From positions 930,001 through 994,000 of the forward strand of contig JAGYXB010001401.1 in assembly GCA_022495005.1 (NCBI GenBank): DNA of 64,000 nucleotides, in the 5' to 3' direction. This document shows positions 23,113 through 34,443 of this stretch, one piece after another. The notes under the pieces are model-generated. The model worked only from the letters and a program-made list of their open reading frames with translations, did no database searches and was not told where the DNA came from. Numbering within the stretch: the stretch's first letter is position 1; every line of letters begins with the position of its first letter. The stretch comes from Rhyacophila brunnea (Eukaryota; Arthropoda; Insecta; Trichoptera; Rhyacophilidae). The translations under genes were made by a program, and so were the position numbers.

Positions 23113-24837
23113 CGTTTTATTAAATTAAACAACAATAAATGTTAACGTAATACAATGACTAAGTGAAAATCTGAAGCAATATTATATTGCAAAACCTTAA
23201 GAAGAATGCAATTACGGCTTACGCAATACATAATATTATAATAGTAGGTTCAAACGAATATTTTCAGGGATGTTTCGCATCTACAGATGAACACCACTGG
23301 TATTTTGAAGATAAATTTTCTTACGATCGATTTGATGACATTCTTCAATGTCAATAGTTTATAATCAAATAGACCAGTTTGGGCAGAGCATCCTCAAAAT
23401 ACTTAAATATCTAAAGAAATAAACAAGTAGGTATGTGACTTTTTTATCAATATGTAGGTACGGTATTGTTGCTTGGTAATACTAATAGGTATCAATTTGA
23501 TACACTTAGAACATAAAACGGGTCAGCGGACAAAATCTTTCAATATTTGTATTTATATTAGTGGTAGGTACGCAAAAGCTATTCGATATTTAATTATGAA
23601 AAAACATATTCTACACGCATTTTATAAAAATGGTTTACCATTACTTACCTGCAATAAAACAAACCATCAATTTTGTAATGCGACCTTTTTAATTACAGTT
23701 TGCGAATTTGAATTCGTTTGAGTCGCCCGCACGTCGCGTTAAAATATTGGCAAGACGATTATTTTAATTACAATAATTACCATCGCACCTGAGCTGCCAG
23801 AAAAAACAACTGACTAATTGTAGAAATCCATACTAAGAATCATTTGGGCAAAAGTCTCCTTAGGATATTGGGTTCGTCCACCATTTTAATGTGTTTTTTA
23901 TGGGTTGACGGTTAAAGACTTGAAAGATCCGGTCTTTAATAATGATAAAAAGAAAATAAAGTCATACATATAATATTATGTTAATTAAGTATTGTGTTTT
24001 GTAATATTTTATTGCTATGTACAACTTTGTTGAATACATAATAAATTATATAATAATATATTATATTTGCCTTAAATAACTTACATAATGGGTAAAATGT
24101 TTTTCGTCTACGCTACCAAAAAAACGATATAGCGTAGATATAGGTATATCACTGCTGGAAATACTAAAAACTTTTCACTTTGCCTTGTGTACGTCAAACC
24201 TTTTATATACTACTTTGAAGATGTCAATATGCGAGGAAATTCTATTGAAGTTTTACCAATTTTAGAAGGAATATTTCATATGAAGTATTTCAATTTTAGC
24301 TTGGGTTGCATCTGTGCATCGTTGCATATTTTTATTTATCTCATATGTCAAATTTTCCACCATTTTTGCTTTAAACTCTCCAGGCAAATTGAGTGCCAAA
24401 TGGTTTTGCGCATAATTTTGTATTGATATAATAGTGTTAATATTATGTAATATGCTAATAAATGAAATAAATTATTTTATAGGTACAATATTTATAAAAA
24501 TCATATTAAGGTTTTGTCAATGTGGTCATGTTAAGAGTGTAAACGTCGCTCTAAGTATGTTGTGATGGGGTTTGTTCAGCTGATAGCGAATATTGGCTTT
24601 TGCTGAAAGTGCAAGACATTATGATGTTTTTAGACGTACCCAGCCCATTGTCCTTATTAATTTTGTCATAGTTATTATGAGTTTCGATGAATTCATTTAC
24701 GAAGCTCTAAAATTATATATTATTTAATATCAATGATTATCAAATACTCGAGGATCTTTCAAACGATGTGTGGTCCTATCTATGAGGATAGAATTTGGCA
24801 AAATAACTACAATCACGACATGTATTATTTTTTTTTA
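23113..24837. other. spacer, no gene seen
   Basis: No gene or repeat was recognised. A short perfect hairpin, tctacgcta/tagcgtaga, lies at about 24106-24139. Open frames at 23473-23721 and 24187-24426 have no recognisable motifs. Confidence 0.4.
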
Positions 24838-24915
24838 GAATTATTAATAACCATGTCCTTGCCTTTTTGTACATGTTGGTTGTTAGTAATTTTTGAACAA
24901 TCACAAACACCCAGG
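24838..24915. repeat. 77-bp palindromic unit P, copy 2
   Basis: This is almost identical to 9107-9183: T run, attattaataaccatgtcct, inverted partner gttggttgttagtaat, then acaatcacaaacaccc. It lies directly 3' of the SINE family 3 head on the minus strand (24942-25020), so it may be the 3' body of that SINE. Confidence 0.55.
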
Positions 24916-24941
24916 TTTTAAGAAAAACACATAAATGTTTT

Positions 24942-25020
24942 TGTCATGACCGGGAATCGAAGCCAAAACTCTCTGGTGGAAGGCCAGCGCCTTACCCACT
25001 GCACCACGAGAGCCGCCGAC
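24942..25020 (-). mobile_element. tRNA-derived SINE head, family 3, copy b (best preserved)
   Basis: On the minus strand the head reads ggctctcgtggtgcagtggg, then taaggcgctgg (box A-like TGGTGCAGTGGG), and later ggcttcgattcccgg (box B-like GCTTCGATTCC, 24950-24962 on plus). The spacing between boxes is right for a tRNA. The copies at 16650-16735 and 34797-34872 align to it. It is continuous with palindromic unit P on its 3' side. Confidence 0.72.
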
Positions 25021-25048
25021 ATGTATACTATTATAGTATTTGGCTGAC

Positions 25049-25789
25049 TAGGGAATCCAATCCCGATCCAAAATTCTGATCCCGGGATTTCGGGATTACA
25101 ATTTGACAATCCCGGGATCCCGGGACTGGTCCCGGGATTGGGATTTTTTTCCATTGTTAATATAAAATTTTTATATTTACAAATAACATTGATAAAATCG
25201 GTCAAAAATAGATCTAGTTTAATTTATACTATTTAAGACATTTATTGTTAATATTGTATACGTTAAATCTTGGAAATACACAAGTTTAATGGAGTAAATA
25301 ATATTGTAATATAAATAATAATGTGAATTTAATATGAGATTGCTATTTCTGATAGTAAAGACATAATGAATAGATCAGCGAGATTTAAAATAGTAAAGCA
25401 AATAATCATGGCGTACTTATGGCCTTTCCGCTTCATAAATGTAATAAGTCAGCCAAATATGAAACTGCCGTAAAACGTATGATATCATGGTGGAATAACT
25501 TTGTTAAAAGTGCGAAGCATTGTTTTTTTACCAATCTTTCTCATTTTTAATAATCTATGTGAAAAAATAAAATGAATCGGCAACCTACACATCAAACTTC
25601 ATTCAAACTCAGTTTATTTCTAATGTAGTTATTTTGTATTAAAAGTATTTTTTCTGTTACATTTTCCATAAAAATTGATAAAAAAATCAATCCCGAAATC
25701 CCGGGATTATGTTTATCAATCCCGGGATTCATAAGTATCGAAAATATCTCGGGATCCCGGGATTCGGGATCCCGGGATTGGATTCCCTA
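25049..25789. mobile_element. non-autonomous hAT-type transposon (741 bp), family 2, copy 1
   Basis: The termini TAGGGAATCCAATCCCG and CGGGATTGGATTCCCTA are perfect 17-bp inverted repeats. They are bounded by a perfect 8-bp direct repeat TGGCTGAC (25041-25048 and 25790-25797), the hallmark of hAT transposition. Both subterminal regions contain many copies of the motif cccgggatt in both orientations. The interior is AT-rich and has no transposase. Its sister copy lies 282 bp downstream. Confidence 0.9.
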
Positions 25790-26071
25790 TGGCTGACGTA
25801 TCTTTTTTTAACTGCGTTCATCTCTAAGGAAAGAATAGTGGCTTTCATAAAGTGGAAGTTATATTAACACTAGATATTAATAGTTATTTTTTGTCATTGG
25901 TTTTTAAGTCAGTTTTTAAGTACCAATGACTTTTAAATTTATTCCGTCTACTACTATTAGCTTGTCATTGTTTCAACCGTAGAATGGTACAATCCCCATA
26001 TCTACACTCTATATATCTACTCTATCCACACTCTGAACTTTGAACCTTGCGATAAAACCCTGGCATACAGG

Positions 26072-26795
26072 TAGGGAATCCAATTCCTAGCCAAAATCCT
26101 GATCCCGGGATTTCGGGATTACAATTTGACAAACCCGGGATTGACATTTTTTTCCATTGTTAATATAAAATTTTTATATTTACAAATAACATTGATAAAA
26201 TTGGTCAAAAATAAATTTAGTATAATTTATGCTATTTAAGGGATTTATTGTTAATATTGTATACGTTTAATCTTGAAAATACATAGATTTAATGGAGTAA
26301 ATATTATTGTAATATAAATAAAATGTGAATTTAATATGAGATTGCTATTTCTGATAGTAAAGACTTAATGAATGGGTTAGTGAGATTTAAAATAGTAAAG
26401 CAAATCATGGTGTACTTATGGCCTTCCCGCTTATCTAATTAGTCAGCCAAATATGAAACTGCCGTAAAACGTATGAGATCATGGTGGAATTACGTTGTTA
26501 ATAGTGCGAAGCATTGTTTTTTTCCAATCTTTCTCATTTTTATTAATTTATATGAAAAAATAAAATAAATCGGCAACTTTCACATGGGTATAAATCAAAC
26601 TACATTCAAACTCAGTTTATTTCTAATGTAGTTATTTGTTATTAAAAGTATTTTTTCCGTTATCTTTTCGTTTTTATTTTATTTCCCATAAGAATTGATA
26701 AAAAAATCAATCCCAAAAGTTTCGGGATTATGTTTATCAATCCCGGGATTCATAGTTATCGAAAATAGTTTGGGATTCCGGGATTGGAATCCTTA
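26072..26795. mobile_element. non-autonomous hAT-type transposon (724 bp), family 2, copy 2
   Basis: This has the same structure and interior as 25049-25789, in the same orientation, with extra point changes and fewer cccgggatt repeats. It begins TAGGGAATCCAATTCC and ends GGATTGGAATCCTTA. The flanks form an 8-bp duplication with one difference (catacagg at 26064-26071, catatagg at 26796-26803). The distinct duplication shows an independent insertion and not a tandem duplication of copy 1. It looks older than copy 1. Confidence 0.87.
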
Positions 26796-26803
26796 CATAT
26801 AGG

Positions 26804-27839
26804 TATAACTAAGGATAGCCAGGGGGCGTATCCACAAATAGTTATCGAATGCGTGTGACTTAACGGTCATAGTGTTCCTTTATGTTGTCCGTAATCGTAT
26901 CGGAATATTAAAGCAAACATTGTGTGCTCCAGATAGTTGCATCAATATAATTAGTGCCACGGGTCTTCCAGTGGCTACAGGTCTTGAGTGTTATAGAGGA
27001 GTAGGAGTAACTTGTTCACAAGCAGCCAAATCATCTTGATAAAGTCAGAGATCAGTCACGACGAATTGACGAAGAATACGATTGAGTAATATTTTATTTA
27101 ACAACATCATTTGTATTTTTTTTCTTTTCAGAGGATGTGAGAGTTAGTACTCAAAGCCTCCATACCTTGTGTGTGCACTTTATTAACACATCTTTTAGAC
27201 AGAGAATATTAGACATTTGCTCAATGTACCACACAATAACAAAGTTTCTGAATGCGTTTATTTTTTGTAATGTAAGGATTATTTTACAGCAATGCTTATC
27301 TTCAACGTCATCTATCAATATGGATTCCATAAATTGTATTTTTATTAGAGATAAAATACACTTGTTATGATATTTTCGAGTATAAAAGTGAGCAAAACTC
27401 GGATCAGCTGACACTAAAGCTTTATTTTTATTGAAACTGCCAAAAGCAATGGACGTATAAACTATAGAATGAAAATATAAAACGCTTTAAACATTTTATA
27501 GTCGAGAATGATACAATATGCGTTTGATTAAAATTATTACAATAATTTAATCAGTGATAAATTACCAATCTCATTACGTAATATAAAATAAACTGTATAA
27601 ATTATTGGACGTAAATGTAAAACAATTTAAATATAACGGAAATATGTTTTTAGATAACTATTTAATTATAATGACTAGAATGATTAAAATGAAGTAGTGC
27701 AGGTCAATTATCATAATAAACGTAAAACTAACTAGTTGCTTTAGTTTATTTTTTCCCCTTTGTATGCCAAAAGTAATCTATAAAATAATTTATCGGTATA
27801 TTGTTCTGCGTATTAAATATTAACTGTAATTATATAATA
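26804..27839. other. spacer, no gene seen
   Basis: A pyrimidine tract ending tttcttttcag at about 27119-27131 looks like a splice acceptor, but the open frame after it (27137-27370) has no recognisable product. Nothing else was identified. Confidence 0.35.
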
Positions 27840-28195
27840 TATCTGCAACCTTTCAATCCGCTCGCTGTTCGTGATGGAAGTCTAGCCGGTTGGTACTAAT
27901 AATGTAGCTAGATTAGTAAATGCGTTTCCTAAAGACATAGACATTTTCACTGATGTACTTTGCATTTTGTTTTTGAAACTTTATCTTTCTGTTTAAAATT
28001 GTATGTTTTTTGTTTTCAAATTTATATTTTTCTGTATTAAATTGTACTTAAGTATGTTTTGATTTAATTTGTTTTTCTGTTATTATTATTATATTTTATA
28101 TTGTAATATCTGTTATAATGTAAATTTCATGTTGTGTACGTCTTAAATTTAGAATTGTAATGTCCAAAATGTTTTGTATTCTTAAATAAATAAAT
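27840..28195 (+). mobile_element. 3' end of a non-LTR retrotransposon (family N1), copy 2
   Basis: The segment containing gtaaatgcgtttcctaaaga, then catagacattttcactgatg, parallels 7945-8000, and both continue into long T-rich 3' parts. It ends with an A-rich (aaat)n-like tail at about 28184-28200, as expected for a retroposed 3' end. No intact ORF. Confidence 0.45.
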
Positions 28196-28199
28196 AAAA

Positions 28200-29170
28200 T
28201 ATAGTTTATTATGTGTATAAGTCTCATTGATATTATATTGTTATAGCCGAATAATAAGACGGAATACTCGTATATAAAGCTGTAGATTGCAAGTTTTAGA
28301 ATCCAATCCTCCAATCAAAATACTGTGGTATCCACTACAATCACGTATATAATACAATAGTAATACATCTATTATTATCAATGAGTATTCGTTTCTATGA
28401 CACGTGTAAATATTAATGATTTTTTTGTTTAAAAAAAGAATGATTTTTAATATTATTTTTTGTATTTCCATTATTGGTCGAGTAAATTCTATTCACTTTT
28501 GTATACAATGACAATAGAATAATGCCTACGTAAACTGTATATTTTATTTTCTCTCAATAACTAAGTATATTATTTATGGTTTTTAGCGACCTAAAATAAA
28601 ATCGTTAAAAAACACGCTTACGAATACGTATTTACTTATTGAAAATATCTCTACAAAATTATTCTAGCTTGGCAATACAATAATGTTAAAACTTTACAAC
28701 GGTATGTTAAATTTCCCACAGTGTTTTTAAATATTGTGAGAACGGGATTCACAGAGGAAAGGCCAGATGTATCTTTTATTCGAAAAAAAAAAAACTCAAT
28801 AGTAATATTATGGGTTCGTATTTTGGCCGTTTATATTTCTTTTCATTCGCATACTTTCATATTCCGCCATATGTCATACGCGGAATTTTACCAGCCCTAA
28901 GGTGGATGTTTATTTTTCCTTTTCAAGTGAGAAATATATCAATTCTAACCATAGATATGAAATATTGCCAGGATGGAATGGATTTTTTATAGTGTGTATT
29001 GTGTAGTAAATTTCTACTTAAATGTTATATTATATATTTTTATTATATATTAATATTTTTACCTAAAGAAATTTTAAATGTTTAACTCATTTTTTAAAGA
29101 ATGCACAGTAATAATATGTATACCGGTGTTATGTTTTCGGAAACGGAAATCCTCACCAACGGGCCCCGAT
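28200..29170. other. spacer, no gene seen
   Basis: AT-rich DNA with overlapping chance open frames. A moderately GC-richer patch at about 28800-28985 has a 60-codon open frame without recognisable product. Confidence 0.35.
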
Positions 29171-29174
29171 CCTT

Positions 29175-29670
29175 CACGTGTTCCAGTAGAAGGTTTATCA
29201 AATCAAATCAAATTTATTTATTTTACATATAATGAACATAACAAATTATAAATTTAAAGCGTTCACGATATGACATAAAATAAGTGTTAATACTTTTTAA
29301 AAATAAAAATACAGAAAAGTGTGAGTTAATAATACAATAAGTAATAAAATAAGAAAAGAAAAACTAAACAAAATAATAAAATAAAAGTAGATGGAAGCAC
29401 ACCGAGTGAAATTTGATAGACCCTATCTTAAAAACTTATAAAACAACGTCCACCCAAATTAACCCTCACGTAAGTGGAATATATCAATATCAGAAGCGAT
29501 TTCATTAAACATGGTTATTGCCCTCCCAATTGGCATTACTAATGGCAGGTTAGTTCAGCACCTTGGGAGAACAAACAACGGATGCCCTCGATTCCTTAAT
29601 TATCAGAGACACACAAGCCAACACCACCAAGAATGGCAGAGTTCACATTTACGCCGCGTATAAGTCTGAA
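29175..29670 (-). mobile_element. 3' end of a CR1/Jockey-like non-LTR retrotransposon, decayed
   Basis: On plus the block starts tcaaatcaaatcaaatttat, so the minus-strand 3' end reads ataaatttgatttgattt, the common tail of moth non-LTR elements. Further in, the minus-strand translation gives PIGRAITMFNEIASDIDIF-like sequence, resembling the C-terminal end of the reverse transcriptase ORF. Related tails occur at 46310-46560, 49485-49560 and 41285-41500. The coding part has several stops. Confidence 0.55.
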
Positions 29671-30890
29671 AAAATATGTAGCTAAATAAAAATCCCTTCT
29701 AAATTTCAATGTCAATAATAAGACTCGATGGATGTTAATCTTCAGAGATGTTTATTCGTCAATACTTAATTTACAATTACATGGTGTATAAATAAAAAGG
29801 AAAAAACTCAATAGAGTTCGATCCGCAGTGAAACGACTCGGTGAGCAGAGCTGAATTATGTTTGAACAAGTTGAATGGTCCGAGTTGAATGAATCCAAGG
29901 ATCATTTACAATAGTGTTAATATGAAACAGTAACTAAGTAATATTAGTGACACTTAGTTCATGTACCTACAAGGATTTATGTGTGTGTTAACACAGCCCA
30001 ATAATAGCCCCAAAACCCAAGGTGACATCACCGGAACGAATAGAATTTATTAGCATCGTAAAGGTAAGGTTAACCAAACGTACATAGTACGTAGCATACC
30101 TAATTTATTTATGGTGTTTTAAAATGAGAAGCGTTGATCTCACGTAAAAAATATTATATCAAATCAAAAATAAAAGTTAAGTAGGTACATAATCAAAACT
30201 TGATAAATAATTTTATCATTTATATCTAAGTATGGTTTTCCATAAAATACAAGATTATCTACTGATGTTTGTAAATTTTCACAATTAAATTAATAATCTA
30301 TTTATTATTATGAAATATACAAACATCTTAGTCTACAGTCCAGAGTGTTAAAATATGTACCTAAGTATATTTATTATACTGGAGAATTTAATTTAGGAAT
30401 TCACGAGAAATTTAAAAATAAAATATGAAATGTGACGTAGTGTAAAGAGTCGTCGCAGAATAAAATAGAAAGCATCGAATGTACAATATGGTAATGGCAC
30501 TTTACACCCTCCGTAGAAATATCACTAGGAGAATTTTTCTTCGAGAGAAATGCCACTATTTTACTTTATGTAAAGGGTGAAAATTCAGTTTAACTAGAAT
30601 TGAATTTTAGAGTTTTCATAGAAATCTCTATATGTAAAAATATATTGCATTAATATAGTGCGTGAGAATATTATTAAATAGTTATATAATATTTTTTATA
30701 CTTCCGTTTACGTTGTAGAACTCCATTATAATAATTTTAAAACAAAAGTTGTTTTGTCGATTCTACGTTTTAGCTATTTCATCAAGACTGTCAACTACAA
30801 CTGGTTTTGGAGATTTGGACAACCTTCTTCCAACCCTTCAATACCAGTTATAATTGACCATTCCGAAGATGGATTTATAGCTTGAAATAG
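29671..30890. other. spacer, no gene seen
   Basis: No coding region or shared repeat was recognised. Sequences such as gtaaaggtaaggtt near 30057-30072 look like a splice donor but have no supporting exon. Confidence 0.35.
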
Positions 30891-30897
30891 CTGTCCT

Positions 30898-31016
30898 AAC
30901 CTAATAAGTCCAGACTCTGACTCAAACACAAATTGAAAAACATTATGTGTATTTGTCAGACCCAGGATTTGAAACTGGGACCCAAAACACCATAAGCTGA
31001 TGCTTATGCCGCTCAT
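30898..31016 (-). mobile_element. tRNA-derived SINE, family 1, copy d
   Basis: On the minus strand the head gagcggcataagcatcagct is followed by gggtcccagtttcaaatcct (box B-like AGTTTCAAATCC) and tgggtctgacaaatacacat, then tttttcaatttgtgtt and gagtctggacttattaggtt. It aligns with the head and first half of the 6.6 and 8.4 kb copies. The 3' half beyond 30898 is not clearly conserved. Confidence 0.65.
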
Positions 31017-31082
31017 GATTTATGATTCAGTCAGTAACCATTGTATCGTATTTTAATATTTTGTTCAATGATTAAATTATGC

Positions 31083-31730
31083 TATTAATACTATTGACCA
31101 ATGGTACTTGATGGAATTTAAATTAAAATTCTAATGGATTTACGATGGACTATACGGATGGACTCTATTATGATGTAATGGTATGGATATAAAACATTAT
31201 ATGTATATATTACGTGTATTATGTTGTGTGTATGTATGTGAGTATATGTATGTTATATAGTGTGTGTATTTGGTTATGTATGTATGGTTATTTGTGGATG
31301 TTGTTATTGATATATCTCATTAGTTAACTCGATTAAATTCTAACAATATAACTTTTTAAAGATTAATAGGTATTATTGATATATCTCATTAGTTAACTTC
31401 ATGAAATTCGTTGTATTGACTATTTTAGAGCTCTTGAATGTAGCATTTATTGATTATTATTTAATGATCTATTATTAGGGTTTGACGATGTATACGCCTA
31501 TTGATTGTATTATTCTTATTATTACGCTTCAACTATTATTAATTTGTTGACATAATAGGTGGGTGATAAAGTTTTTATCTATTTTATTGTATTAATTTAT
31601 TAAATAAGTTAGAATTAATTTTGTCAGTGTGTATTTACCTTTTGGTAAGTGCACATAGTGCCCTAAGATGCCGAAAAGCGAAACCTAGATCACAAAAACT
31701 ACTCAAATCGGTTAGATTATGTATGACCCT
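31083..31730 (+). mobile_element. Penelope-like terminal repeat, decayed copy (family R3)
   Basis: It is parallel to 36643-37020. The left part shares ctattgac...ggtacttgatggaattt. The middle shares cttgaatgtag, atttattgattattattt and tattagggt. The right part shares tcagtgtgtatttacctttt and a motif block at about 31660-31700 (gatgccgaaaagcgaaacc). The hammerhead core is mutated here: cctaaga replaces ctgaaga, and the stem III partner is lost. The copy is longer because of additional sequence at 31150-31430, including a diverged tandem duplication of about 68 bp (attgatatatctcattagtt at about 31307 and 31375). Confidence 0.6.
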
Positions 31731-32104
31731 GTATTCGTATAGGGAAAGATGAGGAATGTTGTAGGAAAATTTTCGCTGACTCCAAAAACGCTTTGTGTAG
31801 CATGCAGTAAAATATACACCCAGTTATAGTCTAGTAGTGTCTACGTTATTATTACCTTTGTAAAATTTGGCACGGTTATAAATAAAGAGGTCGTATTTTC
31901 CGGGCCATGGACACTTAATGTACTCAACGCGTTCTTACTACCAAAATTACATTTTTGTGTACTGTAGAATTTCATTATCAGAATTAGAAAGAATCTGTGC
32001 TTATGAAAATTATCTAGGTATAGAGTGGGTCGATTGTTAGAGCCTCGAATCAGAAAAAATACGACCTTAAGGTGGAGTGAGTTTAAGAAAAAAATTTTCA
32101 CTTC

Positions 32105-32232
32105 ACTTGCTGAGGCAATTACATAATCTTATATAATCTGACTCTAAATACATATTGAAAAACAATATATGTATTGTCCAGATCCAGGATTAGGACCTGA
32201 AATCCATGACTCAATAAGTCAACGATGCTTAA
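32105..32232 (-). mobile_element. tRNA-derived SINE, family 1, copy e (5' part)
   Basis: On the minus strand the sequence ttaagcatcgttgacttatt runs into a degenerate box B and tcctggatctggacaatac, then attgtttttcaatatg, matching the head and first half of family 1. The Harbinger-like element that begins at 32233 directly abuts the box A region, so that insertion probably split this SINE. Confidence 0.55.
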
Positions 32233-32900
32233 GGCCTACCGTGCATGAACGATTTACTATCGTACGGTCAACAATCGAGGAGTTGTAACCATCGTGTTGC
32301 AATGCAACCCCGCGCATGGACGATCGAGCGAACGGCCGAATTGAAAATCTGTGTTCAGACACAAAATTTTACACCGATTTGAACCGGCCGGGGTCCCATT
32401 GGCAATGCTTTTAAATGAGAGCCCGCACATGACAAGTCATGGCCGGCTAAGAGTGCACTCATACATGCACGCACAAGTGACGCGGTCGTATGGAGCACAC
32501 GCATACATCGAACCGTTATGAGATCCACGTTTGACTTGAAAGTTCATCGATGCGTACCTATTGACTTTGCATGCGCGTACCAGTCCTATTTTTTCAGTTT
32601 TTTTCTTCATAAATTAATAATATATACACCCACAATTTAAAACAGTTTGATAATCTATACAAAACCTCTGTATATTATATAATATAAGCTCTACAAAATC
32701 CATTTTGACGTTTCTTATATTGCATCCGCCATTTTTCGGTGCCGACGCATATCTTCAGTGCGCGCGCATTGCCTCCGATCTATATCACGCCATGCGCGCT
32801 CAAACATACTGGCCGGTAATAATTTGGATCATGCGCGAGCAAACCAACGATGGTCCGAATGCTACCGGCCGGTAATGTAATCGTCCATGCGCGGTAGGCC
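32233..32900. mobile_element. PIF/Harbinger-like MITE, GC-rich (668 bp)
   Basis: The element starts GGCCTACCGTGCATGAACG and ends CGTCCATGCGCGGTAGGCC. These are inverted repeats of about 22 bp with two differences. Both flanks carry the trinucleotide TAA (32230-32232 and 32901-32903), matching the TWA target of the PIF/Harbinger superfamily. The interior is unusually GC- and CpG-rich for this window and repeats words such as catgcgcg and ggccggtaa in both orientations. There is no transposase-sized frame. Confidence 0.75.
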
Positions 32901-33212
32901 TAATACTCGAATAATCATTGTTTTAGCTCACATCTAAAGTTATCTATATGCATTTAGCGTAGTTTACCTCTCGTATACAAAAGTTAAAGACAATATTATA
33001 TTCACACAAATTGGTTAAATACTGTAGGTACATACATTTTGAATTTAAATATATTTTAACTAAATAATCTTTAGTTTCTTTTCATATCATAATGTGGGAA
33101 GAGATATATAGCGTTTGAAGTAAACTATTATTATCAATAATTAACTCAATATCTTTTTTATAGATTATGTTAAAACAATCCAATAATTTTACATAATATA
33201 AGAGGAGATGTA

Positions 33213-33282
33213 CTCTAAAACTTGGGTTCTTATTTTACCAAAACCAAAAACACTGTCTTTTTACTAAGCAAGGCAGTATATT
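33213..33282. repeat. partial copy of the small MITE at 2397-2557
   Basis: The segment aaaacttgggttctta, followed by tttactaagcaaggcagtata, matches the right end of the 2.4 kb element. No matching left end was seen nearby. Confidence 0.45.
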
Positions 33283-33389
33283 AAGCCTATAATATGAATA
33301 CAGACACGCATTGAAAAAAAGCACATATTAAATTCTTAGATATATATAATTTATTTAGTTTCGTAAGAAATTGAGTCAGAATCGAATAT

Positions 33390-33660
33390 TCTGCCACTAA
33401 CTTTTCCGCCAGCGGAAAACATAGTTTCTCTACTATTCGGAATCATGATGATGACCACAGATGTTCTTCACTCGGAAAGTTTTGCCTTCCGCCGCATTCT
33501 TTACCACTTTCGATTTAAAGCCCAATTCGTTTTTGTTTGGATTAGATTGAATACACAAGCTTTGAAAACGTATGAGTCTACGGGTAAAATATGTCCGATA
33601 TTATTGCTTTTTTCGAACAAATCTGTATTTGACAGTAAGCTGGGTCCACGATAGGCCGGG
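33390..33660. other. GC-richer patch, unassigned
   Basis: A 69-codon open frame (33445-33654, plus) crosses a less AT-rich patch, but its translation is not recognisable. No repeat similarity was noticed. Confidence 0.2.
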
Positions 33661-33879
33661 GCAATAGGCCACTGAAAATTTACATACGGAAAAGCGATTT
33701 TCCCAATAAACTTCTCATGCCTCGAGTTTGTTACAAAATATATTGGAACGTTTAGTTTGCTTGGTTTATTAAATTAAATTGAGCTATTTATACGAGTTTT
33801 ATACTGAAGTTGCTAATGTACATTTATTATTTTGTCTATAAAATATAATTTATTAAAAATTCTACAATCATATTATATT

Positions 33880-34443
33880 GGTTACATGTGTAAATTGTAC
33901 GAATGCAATTCACTGTAGTACAAAAACATGACGCGTTATTTGTGGAGTATTTCATCGTAAAGTACGGTGTAAGAATGTTACATAACGACTTGATGCTATG
34001 CTTGTTTGCAGTCAGTAATGCTCTTATTTTATTAGATTTAATACGAATATTAATTTGATATTAATTGGGATCAAATATCTGATAATAATGCTGTCATTAT
34101 TATTAGATATTTGATAGTTACTATTTGATATTTACCTAACCTAACCTAATCTAACTTACCGACATACTTTTGAGTCATTAAGAATCATATTATATATACT
34201 TATATATGTATATATATATATATACGATATGATTGTATTTCTAATTAACTTATCTACATACTTTCTTCTGTCTTTCTCCTGTACTCTTTTTCGTATTCTG
34301 GTTTTATTAAATATGCGTACTTATTTAAATGTTTTATTTATACACGAATTTGATCTGACTGCTATACAGAATTTATTTACGATACAAGAGCTCATGGTGA
34401 ACTGTGATACGGCGAACTGCATACGTACAGTTTTCTGTACACG
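33880..34443 (-). mobile_element. foldback (MITE) family F, copy E, with longer interior
   Basis: The left end ggttacatgtgtaaattgta and the right end (minus-strand CGTGTACAGAAAACTGTACG, then tatgcagttcgccgtatcac) match the two ends of family F in inverse orientation. The flanks tattatatt (33871-33879) and tcttatagt (34444-34452) agree at 7 of 9 positions. The interior holds a cctaacctaacctaat run (TTAGG-like on minus, about 34137-34153) and a (TA)n microsatellite at about 34193-34226. A 123-codon open frame at 34229-34600 starts inside the element and runs out of it. I regard that frame as chance. Confidence 0.68.

Noticed and set aside
25041..26803. Segmental tandem duplication of about 1 kb
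   Set aside because: Each copy has its own distinct 8-bp flanking duplication and the spacer is not repeated.
27119..27370. Exon after a splice acceptor-like pyrimidine tract
   Set aside because: Such tracts are common by chance in T-rich DNA. The following frame has no recognisable product and a similar-length frame exists on the other strand.
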